The notes under the pieces are model-generated. The model searched no databases. It was not told where the DNA came from and saw only the letters and a program-made list of their open reading frames with translations. The position numbers and the translations under genes are program-made. 64,000 nt of DNA from Daucus carota subsp. sativus (taxonomy: Eukaryota; Streptophyta; Magnoliopsida; Apiales; Apiaceae): the NCBI RefSeq assembly GCF_001625215.2, contig NC_030387.2:40137606-40201605 (forward strand), given 5' to 3'. Positions 48,591 through 61,585 of this stretch are shown piece after piece (positions within the stretch are counted from its first letter, which is position 1; each line of letters starts with the position of its first letter).

Positions 48591-51500
48591 CCTCTCTCCC
48601 CCTCCCTCTCTCTCCCTCCCTCCCTTCCTCCCTCTCTCTCTCTCTCTGTATTTGTTCTTGAATCTTTGCAATTTGTTGTAGGATGATCAGCATTTAATTA
48701 ACTCATTAGCTTAATTCTGCTTTTTCTTATGATATTTACCACTTTTTCGGGTTTTCAAAATTATAGAGATTATGTATGAACGTGAATAGGATTGTATCTG
48801 GGACCTGCACTAGCAATGCCAAGAAGCTGAAGCTTGAGGAAATGGGATTCAATGTACATAAATTTAATGCAAATGAACCCGAGTGAGTTTATTTTCTTCA
48901 TGTATGGTTATGGTTTCAATTCTGTTTTAAGAGGTTTTGTTTGGTTTTTAATTTGTACTGCATCTTTGCTTACTAGTTTTGTGTGTAAATTTTGCAGACT
49001 TGAAGTTCTAGATGATTTGAGTCATCATACTCATCTTCTTGTCTCCGTTCCTCCGGTTGAGGGTATTGGTGATCCGGTAAACAATGTCGAGATTCTGTAT
49101 TTAAAATGTTATATTATCAATAAGGTTGTACTGATGTATTGATTTGCCATTTTATTGTAGTTGCTTCAACATGATGAGCTTCTAAAGAGGAGGCTAGTGG
49201 ATGGAAACCTTCGGTGGCTCTGTTATTTGTCGTCCACAAGTAATCCTTTCTTACTTGTATAGTTGTATGCATGTTCGTAAAAAAGTGGTAATGTATATGA
49301 GTAATAAATATTCTTTTTGCACCACCTTCTAGATTAGTTATTCGCGATCGAGTAATAAATATTATAGTGCCTTTTTATCCAATGAATAACACCATTCCAC
49401 AGTCAATGAAATTTATTAAAAAAAACTACAGTTACCTTATAGCGTAATGCTGGTCAAGTGGCTGGCTGGTCAATGAACTTGAACCTGACTTGCGTTGTCA
49501 TCTACTTTTAATGGCCTGCTGTTACGCTGTGGCACTTCCGTTGGCTGTAAACGTTTCAGTTTTTTGATGATGCTGGAAACATTAGTGCCTAGTTCAGTTA
49601 TAGTTAGCGAATTAACCCAATAATATTGGGACACAAATTAGCAATTTGCCCTTCAGCACGCCATATCAATATTTTGTTGGAGTTTTTGGATTAAAATTGG
49701 GATAAAAGTTATTTGGCTATAATTTTATATCACTGCAGATTAGAAACCACATTAAGTTCAATTAGCTGATTAACTTTATGTTATGCTACTGATGAGGGGA
49801 ATTATCATAGTATGTACATTATAGAAAAGAGGAAACCTTTGGTGTTAAAATCACAAGTGGGATTATAACATCAGAATATCTCGTTTAACCCTATAGGTGT
49901 ATATGGAAACTGCGGTGGTGCATGGGTAGACGAAGAGTAAGTTTTCTTCCTGTTATCTAGTATGTCGTTTTCCAAAAAGGCGGCATAACTAGAACTATGT
50001 AGCATAATTATACTTTGCAGTTACCCTGTCAGTAGTACAAGTGGATCAGCCAAAGCCAAAGCAAGATTAGCTGCTGAGGAGGGATGGTTACAGTTTGGCA
50101 GTCAACTTGGGCTTGAAACAAAAATATTTCGACTAGGAGGTATCTACGGCCCTGGCAGAAGGTTGGTGACTGTTTTAGGTTAAAACGAATTTGAACTTCT
50201 AGCACTGGTTTCTTGCTAAAACCCATAACTTTCTGGCATTAGCTTATACACAAGAATTGTCGTTATTCATATATTTGTTGTAATGGCATATATTTGTGGT
50301 AAGCTGCAGCACACTATACCAAATGACATTTCATGAGTATAAAGCTTCAGATTCTATAAAACTACCCTTTTGCTTTGTGCATATCTGATTTCAGTAGTAG
50401 TTGATACTGAGACTGATTCTCTTGACAGTGCAATCGATACTATACTCAAGCAAAAGCAATTGTCAGAAGTTCAGAGGTTGAGATCGTTCAGTAGATATAC
50501 TTCTCGAGTTCACATATCTGATATTTGCCAAGCACTTCATGCCAGTATTCAGAAGCCTTCCACCGTGTAAGCTTTCTATTCCTCTCTTTTTTGGGAATAA
50601 AGTTGGGTGGAATATAGTAAGTTAGTAAGCATTAAAAGACGTGAAATGGAACATGAACATATTGGTACATGCATATTACTTTACCGAACCAATTAAATCC
50701 ACATTCTATTAAGTATCAAGATTGGATGGACCTATTATCGCTGACATTCTGACAAAGATGTAAAGAGAAAAAGGGTTATAGGCTGCCTATGTGCCTGTTC
50801 ACCCAGTCTAACTAGCAAACTCTTATAGTTTGACCAAGTAAATATCACTGTGCAACATATTTTCTCAACAAATAATAATTCAGCTTTGTAACTGTAAAAA
50901 TATTAATGCTTTTGTTTATGCTTTTATAGTAACATAAATAATCTCTGCAAGTATCATTTGTAGTGTTACATCCATAACTCCTATTTAATGTATAAACTGA
51001 ACGTCCTTTTAAAATGTGGTTATCCCCGTCCTAATTTAATATATACTTAGTTTTTCCTATTCTAGTATAAGAATACCTATATACAAATCTTTAACTTCAA
51101 GATACTTATTTTTCTTTGATTATAACTATCATGAAATGTAGTTAAAACAGTTCTTATAATCATCCCCATAAACAAAAGCTCGATTATGCCTATGATTTTT
51201 ATGATGCTGTTATAGTATCTTCGCCCTTTGTCCCCCGGAAATTGATAGATAAATTTTGATCTGTCATTTGTTCCCTGACCTACTCACCCTCTTCTCTCAT
51301 CTTCACGACCTAACTTGAGAAGAAATTAATTATTTCATTATTATTGTTCACTTCTTGCAAGAGCCAAACTCTGAATCTATCGAAGAGGATGTTTTTCTGC
51401 GTATGCTTGTGTAAGTGGTACTCATACATCAGTTATTCTTCCAGGAGTATATTTAACATAGTTGATGATGACCCTACCCCAAGAGAAGAAGTTTTTATGT

Positions 51501-51727
51501 ATGGCCAAAGTTTGGTTGAGAAAAAATGGCCGGGTCACACAAGACAATTAGCCTCTCATGAAAGGGTAGAATTATCATATTCTAAGGTGAATGTAAGAGG
51601 TGACAAAAGAGTATCGAATGCTCGTATGAAGAAAGAACTAGGAGTGCAGCTGCAACATCCTAGTTATAGGTCTGGATTGCAAAGTATTCTTGAGCATCTG
51701 GACCCTTCCATGAACACCCCCGGGTAA
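48274..51727 (+). CDS. NAD(P)-binding extended-SDR (epimerase-like) protein
   Basis: Exons 48274-48512, 48790-48882, 48998-49076, 49161-49239, 49897-49936, 50021-50161, 50429-50566 and 51445-51727 join in frame to 363 residues. A Ser/Asn-rich N-terminus of ~55 residues may be a plastid transit peptide. The Rossmann fold opens with FFILGMGYVGKFFAQELL (glycines at 63, 65 and 68). It continues with VSGTCTSNAKKLKLEEMGF, HLLVSVPPVEGIGDPLL, WLCYLSSTSVYGNCGGAWVD and the sugar-epimerase-like FRLGGIYGPGRSAIDTIL. The C-terminal part has VHISDICQAL and FNIVDDDPTPREEVFMY. It matches the YeeZ-like branch of NAD-dependent epimerases, whose substrate in plants is unknown to me. Intron 1 starts with a long CT repeat 10 bases after its donor. 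The exon-7 acceptor at 50428 was chosen because the alternatives add a block that breaks the GPGRSA-DTI match. Confidence 0.88.
48523..48648. repeat. Interrupted (CT)n microsatellite in SDR intron 1
   Basis: A ~125-base pyrimidine tract made mainly of CT with CCT variants, starting ten bases after the exon-1 donor. On the other strand it generates Arg/Glu frames that are not genes. Confidence 0.9.
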
Positions 51728-52671
51728 TGTTGCAGAATCTAAATGTCTTCGATTGATCCAAGACGATACTATTTACAGGTAACACATACATTTTAGTAAG
51801 AATTTAGTATCTCCTCTCCAGATTTGGAGACAGACTCCGACTTTTCAAGTTAGTTTGTGTTGTTGAACAGTTATCCTATTAATTCAAGGTTTGAAATTAT
51901 GTAATAATAAATACTTCTACACTTCTACCAAGATGATACATTAACGAATCATATGTTAGCAAATGCGAATTTGGTAACATATTCCTAACATAGAACAATG
52001 AAAAAATCCTAGACGGGTTTAGACAATATATCTGTCAAATCCTAATACCTATCTGGATAAGGAAAATCCAAATCCCAGTCAACTTTTTACCTTAACAAGA
52101 GCAACATATTGGATGATACTAATAATTTTATTCTGATTTTTGCTACCCAATCTAAATTACTGCTTTATCATATTTCTCCTGTTAATACTAATATGATAAT
52201 GACAAGACGAACTTCTAATTCTTTTTTCTCATCATTAATACATGCTTTAATTTGTTTGCCTGGGAGGAATTATCTGGTAGAGGACCTTGTTTTGGATTTG
52301 TGAAATTTATCCCAAAATTAAAATAATTTAAATGATCACCTTTTTCCCCTTTTGCAGGAAAAGAAGTCCTTTTGTGGATCCCCTGATGAGTTTGAAATAT
52401 CAATCAGGCACGTGCTCTCATGGAATATACGATCAGTTTCACAAAGAAATGCATCTCATGATTATCCGTTTATACAACAAAATGGTAGAACTTTTAATAA
52501 CAGCGATGTTAGCAATCAAAATAAGGAACTGAGGAAAACAGCATTGATTTTCCATCAGATGACGATATTTATAACCTGATTCTGGAAACTTTTGTTTCAA
52601 ACCTGTATGCAAGCCTAATATAACACCACCCTCAAAGTGCATACATTTTACAGAGAGAAACAAGTCATGTA

Positions 52672-52940
52672 TTTAACTCTTCAGCTCTGCCTGGATGCAT
52701 AAACTCAGCAACTATCCCTCTAGTTACAAAGGTACAAAATCCAGCTCCATGTCTCAATTTAGACCTATATCATGTTGTCACACTCTTTACAAGTGTATCT
52801 CTAAGCTTTTGGCGGGTCTTATGAAAAATGTAATGATTAGCATTATCTCATCCTGTCAAGCTGCTTTAATTCCATGCAGAAAGATCGGGAATAATATTTG
52901 GGAGCTGATAAATGCACACCCTCGTTTTTTAGCGATGTTG
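52672..52940 (+). pseudogene. Degenerate LINE reverse-transcriptase fragment
   Basis: Two overlapping frames give the classic non-LTR reverse-transcriptase sequence. Frame one reads ALPGCINSATIPLVTKVQNP. After a frameshift at about 52744, the second reads SSMSQFRPISCCHTLYKCIS, then KLLAG, IISSCQAALIPCRKIGNNI. The FRPIS, SCQ.A.IPGR and I..NI motifs identify the family. Only ~90 codons remain, with a frameshift and a Gly-to-Cys change in the IPGR motif, so it is inactive. Confidence 0.75.
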
Positions 52941-53042
52941 AGATCAAATTACTCCTCATGCACATCTTAATCTTTAAAGTATCTTTATGCATTGCAGGGT
53001 ATTTTGGTCTCAATGCCAGCACCTTAATTTAGAGAATTTAGA

Positions 53043-53506
53043 GGGGTGTATTGGATTGGGATTTTAAAACATTTTTTTGCATTCATGAAATCCGAGGATA
53101 TTCGATTGGGATTGTTTGAAAGCCATTAAAATTTTGAGGTATTCAATTGGGATTTTAAATTATGCTACAAAATCTGGTGATATTCAATTGGGATTTTAAA
53201 TTATGCTTTAAAATTCGATGGTATTCAATGGTATTGTTTAAAATCCATTAAAATCTGATGGTATTCAAATGTTGATGGATTTTTTTGCATTTTATAAAAT
53301 GATGGATTTTGTGGCATTTTTCAGTGTATTTTAAGTTTTTTGAAATTCCATCAAAATCAATGGGATTTTGAAGCATTGTGCTTAAATCCTATCAAGTCTG
53401 CGACGTTTTGTCAAGAATCCACGCAAAATCAAGATCGCATACAATCCATTAAAATCTCTATAGATAAAAAAACGATCCATTAAAATTCCAATCGAATACA
53501 CCCCCG
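53043..53506. mobile_element. hAT-like MITE, GGGGTGTATTGGATT termini
   Basis: GGGGTGTATTGGATTGGGAT at the left is matched by AATTCCAATCGAATACACCC at the right. The interior repeats a GGTATTCAATTGGGATTTTA module several times in direct and inverted form. No target duplication is visible. Confidence 0.7.
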
Positions 53507-54289
53507 TTAATCAATTATGGGGCCAAAATCAAATATTTTCAATTACCTCTCTTTTTCCTGAATTTTGTTATTATGGCCCAAATAATATTACATAACTAAA
53601 TTACGTGTAATTTCGTTGTTGTGGTCCTTGTGGATGAGGGACCAGATGTCCATGCATATTTAGAAACTTGATTGATAAAAAAACGACAAGGCAGGCCAAG
53701 TAGTGTAGAATTACGTGCTTTCTGTTTATGAGGAAAACCAACACCGCACCAGCTTTATCCGCTTTTTCAACAGGCCTTCTCAGTTCTCACTGTTTTTTCC
53801 TATCTGTTGAACAAGTGAACAATTTTGTTTTTTCGTTATTATTCTCTCCATTTAACTTATACGCATTCTCGGAGCCCCATTTATATCGTAACTTTAAACT
53901 GGTTTTACCTTTTTTCTTTTCTAAATTCGTATTTTACGCTCGTGAAATTATTTGTTCTAATGCTTTTAGAACTGAGCCAGAGTCGAAACCAAGTATCCCG
54001 AGACAATAAAGGATAAATATCGAAATCAAGTATCCCGAGACAATAAAGAATAAATCTATCACTGGTTTATCCAATCGTGTTCGTGAAATTGTTATTATCG
54101 TCCGAATAGCAAGTATTGCATCATGTAATTACGTGTATTATCGTCGTTGTGGATGACAGACGAGATGTACATGCATATCTGGAATCTTGATTGATCGAAA
54201 AACGACAGGTCAGAGCAAGTAGAATTACGTGCTTTCGGTTTGTGTGGAAAACCAGCATCGCTCGCAACAGCTATATGACTATGTGGGTG

Positions 54290-54722
54290 TTTGGCTAGCC
54301 AAATTAAGCACTTCTTTTTATTATAAGCTGGCTTATACTTTTTGTGGTGTGTTTGGGTGCAGAAGTCCACATGACTTCTTTGCTGATTTAAGTTAAGAAT
54401 CGAGAAGTTAGAAAGTGTAGCTTCTTCCTCTAACTTATTTTTTGCAAGTCTCCACTACATTGTAAATTAACTAGCATGTGATGTTTTAAATTTATATTTA
54501 AATAAATTAAATGTAATTTAAATTTCATATGTTAAATTTATACTTATAGAAATTAGTTTTTATTTAAATTTATAATTTAAATTATTAAACACTCTACCAA
54601 CTTATAAGTTAAATTATCCAAACACTTTAAACACTTATAATATCTTTACAACTTATTACTTATAATTCACTTCTCAACTTTAAGCAATAAGTAACTTCTT
54701 TTAAGTTCCGCCAAACATCCCC
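54290..54722. mobile_element. hAT-like MITE, GGGTGTTTGGC termini
   Basis: GGGTGTTTGGCTAGCCAAAT ... AAGCACTTCT at the left is mirrored by AACTTCTTTTAAGTTCCGCC then AAACATCCCC at the right. The subterminal CACTTATAA/TTATAAG motifs resemble the other hAT-type elements here. No clear 8-bp duplication was found. Confidence 0.6.
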
Positions 54723-57379
54723 TATATCTCGTTTTGTACAGGGCCTATTGTCTACGAGTATAGTTGGAAAAATAGGAAATCGGAATCAATTAATAAAAGT
54801 GGGGATTAATTAGATAACAATCAGATAATTCATATAATAATATTTAAAATAATAATTTTAATAATACGGTTGAAATATTCAAAAATATGTGTCAAAAAAT
54901 ACACCGTATGTTTTAAAATGGAGATAATATAATTATCACAGAATAGTATTTCAACTACTCATTTATTTATTCACCAATCAGGTTCGACAATTTTTTATCA
55001 AATTATCTGAACGTGTGACTACTGAGTTATATATCATTTTCGGTAAAATTAATTCTATTATTTTAATAGGAAGAATTGAAATGTAAAATGCGGGAGTAGA
55101 GGAATTATATAATTTAATTTTATAAATATTACTATTATTGTTACCGGATAATTATCATGCAAGTGTGACATGGAGGGGATATACATGGAGCTGTAAAGGT
55201 GTGGCACCATGCTATTGGAAATCGAAAACTACACTTTGTCCATTATATATGTCGGTTAGCTCAATCACATATATCAATTTAATATTGACAAGTTGTTGAG
55301 CTTGCACCTAGTGGTGCTTGGATTTTTTTTGGAAAATAATATTATCTTGTTTTCGATTATAATAAAATACACATAATTTATTATCATATTAAATTGATAT
55401 ATTTTATTTATAATAGTCTAAATATTAATAATATATTATTTTTAAATTATAACCAACCAATATAGTCGATAATACCATTAAAACAATATGTATTACAAGT
55501 TCATCAAATTTTACGTAAAGTCTTGCATGTCCAATTTAATCGACGATTAAACTAACTTCGTTGGAGATGTTCTTAACGTGACAAAAATTAATGCTCACAA
55601 TCCATCCGTTTCTAATTAATCGTCATTTGTTGATTTGTAATGAATTAATTGACTATAATACCCTAAAAATGTTTTATTATCATATAAATAGTTAAAAATA
55701 AATTATTTTCACATATTTTCTTTAAATTTTAGTTTAATAATTTAAATTGTCGAGTGGATGAGTAAGTACGGAAGCTAGGAGTCGAAAACGCATTTAATGC
55801 GGTCTACAAGTACTACGTTGGGCAATTATGCCACGAAGAGGACGTGCAACAAGGGAAAGATGACACGTGTCCTTGGAAATATACTCTCTGCAGTATCGAG
55901 ATGCCGCTTCTTGTCCACCTCATCATTATCATCGCTATCTTCATACATTACCTTAGTCAACTTATGGCCATTTTTTTTCTCTATTTAATACAGTAACTAT
56001 ACTCAACTTCGAGATTATTATATCCAGGATTCCTTCCTTTCATGTTTTGCCCTCAACTTTGGTTTTTGAACAGTTTTAGTCCATTTGCAAGCATAACTAT
56101 AATTCAAAATATATTATTTAAAGACGAATATTCACATTTACCCGCTCGCATTAGAACTTATTTTAATTTTTTGGAAATGATTCAATCAAATATAGTGCAG
56201 GATTATATTTAGAAAAAAATATGGATTCAATTATATTTTGATCCAATATTATTTTAAATAATTTATTAAAAATGATATTCAACGTTAATGAATGACATCA
56301 GACTACTCCATGAAAAAATCACACGAATTCAAAATCAAAATTAATGGGAACCATCATAGCTCCTCTCTTATTGATTAAGAAAATTCATACATCTATATAA
56401 AAAAATGATATCAGATCTATATTCAAATTCAATAAATTTAAATTATAAGATGATTTAGTGATCAATTATATTGCATGGGTCGCATTGCGTAAGCCTAGAT
56501 ATTATAAAAGGTAAGTACTGCAAACTAACATCTATGATTAAATGTCTCACATAAAATTTATCATCGTCAAAATTATATCGACATCAATCTTTTTCTATCG
56601 TATCTAACACGTACATAACACTTCTATGATTAAACAGTTAATTGTAAAATCTAGTCTCGTTTTTAAAAGTGATTTCAGATTTTTTTATACTCTCAAGTCT
56701 TAACATGTTCCTATCGATTATGAACCTGGATCACTTTAGCAACCAAGTTCATATCGTCCCTTACATTTCATATAACCCTGACACAACATGATCACATGTA
56801 CATGCATTGAAGTACACCAGACAGTGCCCCTCAAATCACAAAGAAAATATATACGAAAATGAAACTCTGTCCCTTGATAGCATGAACTTGGCCGTAGTAT
56901 GATACATTGTTCATTGATCTCATGCTCCTTATTCACAAGAAAATCAACAACCTCCAAGTACTAACAAATAAAGCATATCAGATAAAAACAACAGTGCACG
57001 AGGCATATAATGTGAACAATATGCATGGTACTTGTGATGAGTGGCAGGACTGTAATTTCAAAGATAACGGGATTAATTAAAATCACACATATGCATATGG
57101 AAAAACTGTTACGATTATTAGCGTCATTTAGACTTTAGCTTCTGAGTGACCTCCTTATTTTGTTTTCTGTGTTATCATAACAATCACAACAACAAACTGG
57201 GGCATATATTTACAGTGTTCTTTTTACCGTGGTTAAACAATAGTAAAAGAAGTGACGTAAAATGTCGACATTTCACATGTAGTATATTATAGGGGATATG
57301 CTTTAATTCCTTATTTAAAAGACTCTGGTACCAAAGTACTTGCATATTCAGTTTAATATTTTGCAACAAAAAACATTCA

Positions 57380-57398
57380 GAGAGAGAGAGAGAGAGAG
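57380..57398 (+). repeat. (GA)n tract in the PQ-loop gene leader
   Basis: AGAGAGAGAGAGAGAGAGA ends directly at the ATG (57399), so it would lie in the 5' UTR. GA repeats in plant leaders can bind BPC/GAGA-type factors; that role is an inference here. Confidence 0.7.
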
Positions 57399-57732
57399 AT
57401 GAAGAATCCATTGTTATCTGTAGTGTTAAAGAACTCTGATGTGGCGTCCTCGACTTCGTATTGTGTGAAGGAGAGAAGGCCTTGTGTTGGATGGGTTGAT
57501 AAATATTTTAAAGATTGTTTGTGTGACACTAGAGACAAGCTTTCGTTTGCTTCTGGTATGTTGAGTTTAATCAGCTGGGGAGTTGCTGAAATCCCTCAGA
57601 TTATCACCAACTTTCGGTCTAAATCCAGCCATGGTGTCTCCCTTTTGTTTCTCCTCACTTGGGTTCTTGGGTAACTCTCTCTCTCTCTCTCTCCCCCTCT
57701 CTCTCTCCCTCTCTCTCTCTCTCTCTGACTCT

Positions 57733-57769
<37 letters not shown>

Positions 57770-57774
57770 TCCCT

Positions 57775-57806
<32 letters not shown>

Positions 57807-60512
57807 CTGACTCTCTCCCTCTCTCTCTCCCTCTCTCTCTCTCTTACCCCCCTCTCTCCCATACACACGTAGCGAATAATGAATTTTCTTGATTTTTATG
57901 TTATTAATTTTCTTGAAATATTTATGGTGCAGTGATATCTTTAATCTGATCGGGTGTCTTCTTGAACCTGTAACGGTGAGTATAATTCACTATAGTTGTA
58001 TAATTTCCTTCCCTTTTTTGTCACACATGTATTTACATATGTTTCCATGTATATTAAATAATAACGATATCACTGATTAATCATTCTGATCACACTTTTT
58101 TATTAATGATGCAGCTCCCAACCCAGTACTACACTGCCCTGGTATGAATCCCACTTGTTTCCACATTTGCTATTGCAATTTACTTTAGTAATATTTCAAG
58201 CAAAAAATTGATTTAATCAGATTAAATAGAGGATAAATTAGCATTTTGGTCAGGTTTAAGAGTTGCTTATGTTCGAAAAATAGCTAAAATGTACTTCTAA
58301 TGACAAAATTTGATCATGGTACGAAAAAAATTAGCCAAACGGGTTTGTTCAATTCGGCTCGTTTTAAGTTTTGATGAAAGTGCATGTTCGGTTTATAATT
58401 GTGATGATATTGTTGATTGAACAGCTCTATACAACAAGTACGGTGATATTAGTGCTGCAGTGCCTGTACTATGATCATGTTTATAGTTGGTGGAAAAGCA
58501 AAAAAGTGGATGCTAATCAACCGGTGCAAATTTCTCTCCACTCTTCTAGCATTTCGATCAGAATGGTCTTTGTCGTGTTGGTTTTACTTGTCGATAACAT
58601 AAATTTTATATGCTTGACAGATTGAAGATGTGAAGAAACCTCTAAAACCAGCAAAGGAAAATGATGACGATGACTCTGCAATTCCAGCTACTGATGAAGG
58701 CAAAATCAACAGTAACTTCTATTTCACGTATGTGGGAGTTTTAGATTTTTTTTAAATGGTGTGCGGAATGCTGATTGTTTTTTACTTTTTAGTCTTGAAA
58801 ATATATATTTGTTTGTTTTTGTACTAAAGTTCCTATCTCTATGATTTTCATCTATTAATAGAGACTCTGGATAATGAAATTGCAGATCAGCACGTTCTTT
58901 GGCGGGCAGTGCTACACCACCTAATCGGTCTTATCTATGGACTGCAAGAAGTGGTCCTTCAGCATTGACACTTGACGGGGACTCATCTTCTGATGATGAG
59001 GTGGATGCTGCTGTAATGACGAACAAGAAATCCAAAACCCAACCAAAGCCAATCCCGCGTTCTGTGAGTTATTACATTCTAGTTACAACTAGTTGGACTT
59101 ATTATGTATGTGCCTTGTAATATGATTAAGAAACGTGTTTTTTTATTCAGACGTTTAATGCCAGGTTAAGAAATGTAGCATTTAATAGATATAGCATTAA
59201 TATATCTAAAGCGGATTTGCAAACATACTGTGTGTGTATGAGGATGATTATCGATGCATATACCTATTTGCACAGTTATATATATTTCATAAGTACTAAT
59301 ACAACGTATCATGTTTTACCAGGCTGGTTATGGTGCATTTCTAGCTACTTCACTCAACCTGCCAAGAAGCACCAAAGCTCTACTCCAAGCTTCCGTAGCA
59401 TTTAGTGGGAGGAAACTCTTACAAGTAAGACGACAATCAACATTTATTTCAATAGTAGGCATACTTTTTCAATGAATTGCGTTTGAATGATAATGATTAA
59501 TGTATATCATTTGACAAATTATCTGAGCAGGGGAATGCAGATACAGAAAAATTTGTGGTCGGCCAGTGCTTAGGTTGGATGATGGCTGCTGTGTACATGG
59601 GTGGCCGAATCCCTCAAATTTACTTAAATGTGAGTGCCTAAACAATCCACAGTTTACAGCTGAATACACAACTTTCTTCATTCAAGCAATTGTACTTCTA
59701 TAATTACTTCTACATTGCCTTGCCTGACATTTATATATTGGATTCATTTTTCAGATTAAAAGAGGAAGCGTTGAGGTAAAAAACTTAACCCGCGAACATG
59801 AAATATCATATACATCAAAACCGACTTGTAGCTGATCTATATATGATCAATGACGACGATTTAAAGCTTTCAACTTAATCTTCTTTATACCTGACATGTA
59901 GGGACTGAATCCTCTCATGTTTATCTTTGCACTCATTGCCAATGTCGCTTATGTGGGAAGGTGCATATCTTATATATATATGTTCATTCTCTTTTCAGAA
60001 TCGTTGCTTCACTTTTAGTGGCACTCACTATTACTTTGCCTGTAATTGATTTCAGCATTCTCATACGAAGCACGGAATGGGATAAAATAAAGGCCAATAT
60101 GCCATGGTTGTTGGATGCAGTAGTCTGCGTTGGACTCGACTTATTTGTATCCTCTTCTAATTCTTATAATATTTACTTATACTCGAAACTTTATGCATTC
60201 ATATTCCCCACCCACACACAACAGATATTTCTGACAAACATTCATTCTCTATGACATCTGCTACTATTACTACTTGCAGGCCTTTATTACCCGAATAAAT
60301 TTCTATCACTGTTTTTCGTCTTTTTGATGTTTTGTCTCAACTTCGAAATAACTGCATTCATCTTATGCCTCAGACATGATGCATATGACAAGTTGTGTTC
60401 ACCTTAACATAGATTACCACAGATAATATTACAGTACATCTACTACAGATACCTCGGGAAGCGGACTGCTGGTGGGAGAGGACAAGATGATGACTATTCG
60501 GAGAGCCCATGA
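57399..60512 (+). CDS. PQ-loop repeat membrane protein (lysosomal/vacuolar amino-acid transporter-like)
   Basis: Twelve exons: 57399-57670, 57933-57975, 58115-58141, 58425-58523, 58621-58727, 58886-59063, 59323-59424, 59531-59629, 59755-59775, 59902-59960, 60056-60146 and 60423-60512. They join in frame to 395 residues. The first PQ-loop reads [20 protein letters not shown] and the second [20 protein letters not shown]; each starts a three-helix bundle. Later helices include [19 protein letters not shown] and [20 protein letters not shown]. The family (PQLC2/YPQ type, related to SWEETs) exports cationic amino acids or cystine-type substrates from the vacuole or lysosome. A hydrophilic, Asp/Ser-rich loop (residues ~150-240) separates the two halves. 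Exons of 27 and 21 bases are true microexons. A long CT tract starts four bases after the first donor. Confidence 0.9.
57675..57845. repeat. Interrupted (CT)n microsatellite in PQ-loop intron 1
   Basis: A ~170-base CT/CCT pyrimidine tract that begins four bases inside the intron. Confidence 0.92.
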
Positions 60513-61430
60513 AACAATGATGCAGAATGTTCCTGGCTCTCCATTGCTTGCTGATGAAGGCTACAGAGATGAGAAATCGCATGAATAAATTAGTTTGTCT
60601 GGTGTAGCAGCTTTAAACTAGTTAGAGTATGTAGTATCATGACTATATAGAACTTTGAGCAAGCCTATATTTCGTATGAATTAATCATGTAGATGAATCT
60701 GTAATCGAGCTGAGTCGAGTCGAGTGAAGCTATAATTTGAAAATAGTACAATAGTTGCATTGCAAAATCGTACAAGGTTTTTTCACCCAGACACTTTCTG
60801 GATCCCATAGCATCTCAAGCTTTAGATCATTTGCCTCTTTAAGTTCTTTCTTTTTCGTCAATTTCGCAAGGGTCTTTCTGGTACGTGCAAACTATTTTTT
60901 TAGATAGAAGATTTTATTAGTATCTATCTCTATTAACGAGACAGACCTTTGTACCAAGTTGGTTTCAAAAAAGAAAAATAAATCTGAAGCCCTACAGGAT
61001 TCTTCCGGACCAACAGCAGCACCAAGAATATCATGTTATAGGCCCAAATACGAGGCTTATGTGATTTTCGGCCCCATTTGTCTTAACAAATTTAAGCTTT
61101 CTTCAAATAATTAGTATTGACACAATAAGTATACTAATTTTGTATGTCAAACGCTAGCAAATAATTCATATTTAACTGTAAATTAAAATAAAAGGTAAGA
61201 ATTATCCGGAAAAGGTCATAAATTTTACTTTCAAACTTTTAAATTTAACTTGTGAAACTACTATAGTGATGAAATATGCAAGATTTATGATGGAAAACAT
61301 GTTTCTTGTACTCTTTTCTTGATATTCAACATATCTATACAATCTATATACATTATTAAATTTAAATATGTAAAAATTTGGTCGTAGTCGAGTAAATTCA
61401 ACTCTTTATTCACTTAAATCAAATTAGTTA
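60513..61430. other. PQ-loop gene 3' UTR and spacer
   Basis: No gene was seen. Confidence 0.5.
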
Positions 61431-61585
61431 GAGCATCTCCAATAACTTCTTTATAGAAGCTCCTAAATTGAAATTCGAAGAGAATTGTAATTTTGCTTGT
61501 TCCAATAGATACCTAATCACTCTTAAATTCCTCAAATTTCTCTTCTCTCTCCTCACTTTTAGGAGCTACTGGTCACTCTTAACTA

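Larger units (their letters stand above)
51728..57398. other. Intergenic region with LINE relic and hAT-type MITEs
   Basis: After the SDR 3' UTR come a degraded LINE reverse-transcriptase fragment (52672-52940), two hAT-like elements (53043-53506, 54290-54722) and AT-rich spacer. A GACACGTGTC palindrome (G-box/ABRE core) occurs near 55861-55870, about 1.5 kb upstream of the PQ-loop gene. A (GA)n run at 57380-57398 directly precedes that gene's ATG. Confidence 0.5.

Noticed and set aside
48496..48693. Minus-strand 65-codon Arg/Glu frame
   Set aside because: It is the complement of the CT microsatellite in SDR intron 1; composition is purely repeat-derived.
52695..52970. Functional 91-residue plus-strand protein
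   Set aside because: It is the second frame of a frameshifted LINE reverse-transcriptase relic.
57567..57868. Two Arg/Glu-rich minus-strand frames of 90-99 codons
   Set aside because: They are translations of the GA complement of the CT tract and the antisense of PQ-loop exon 1.
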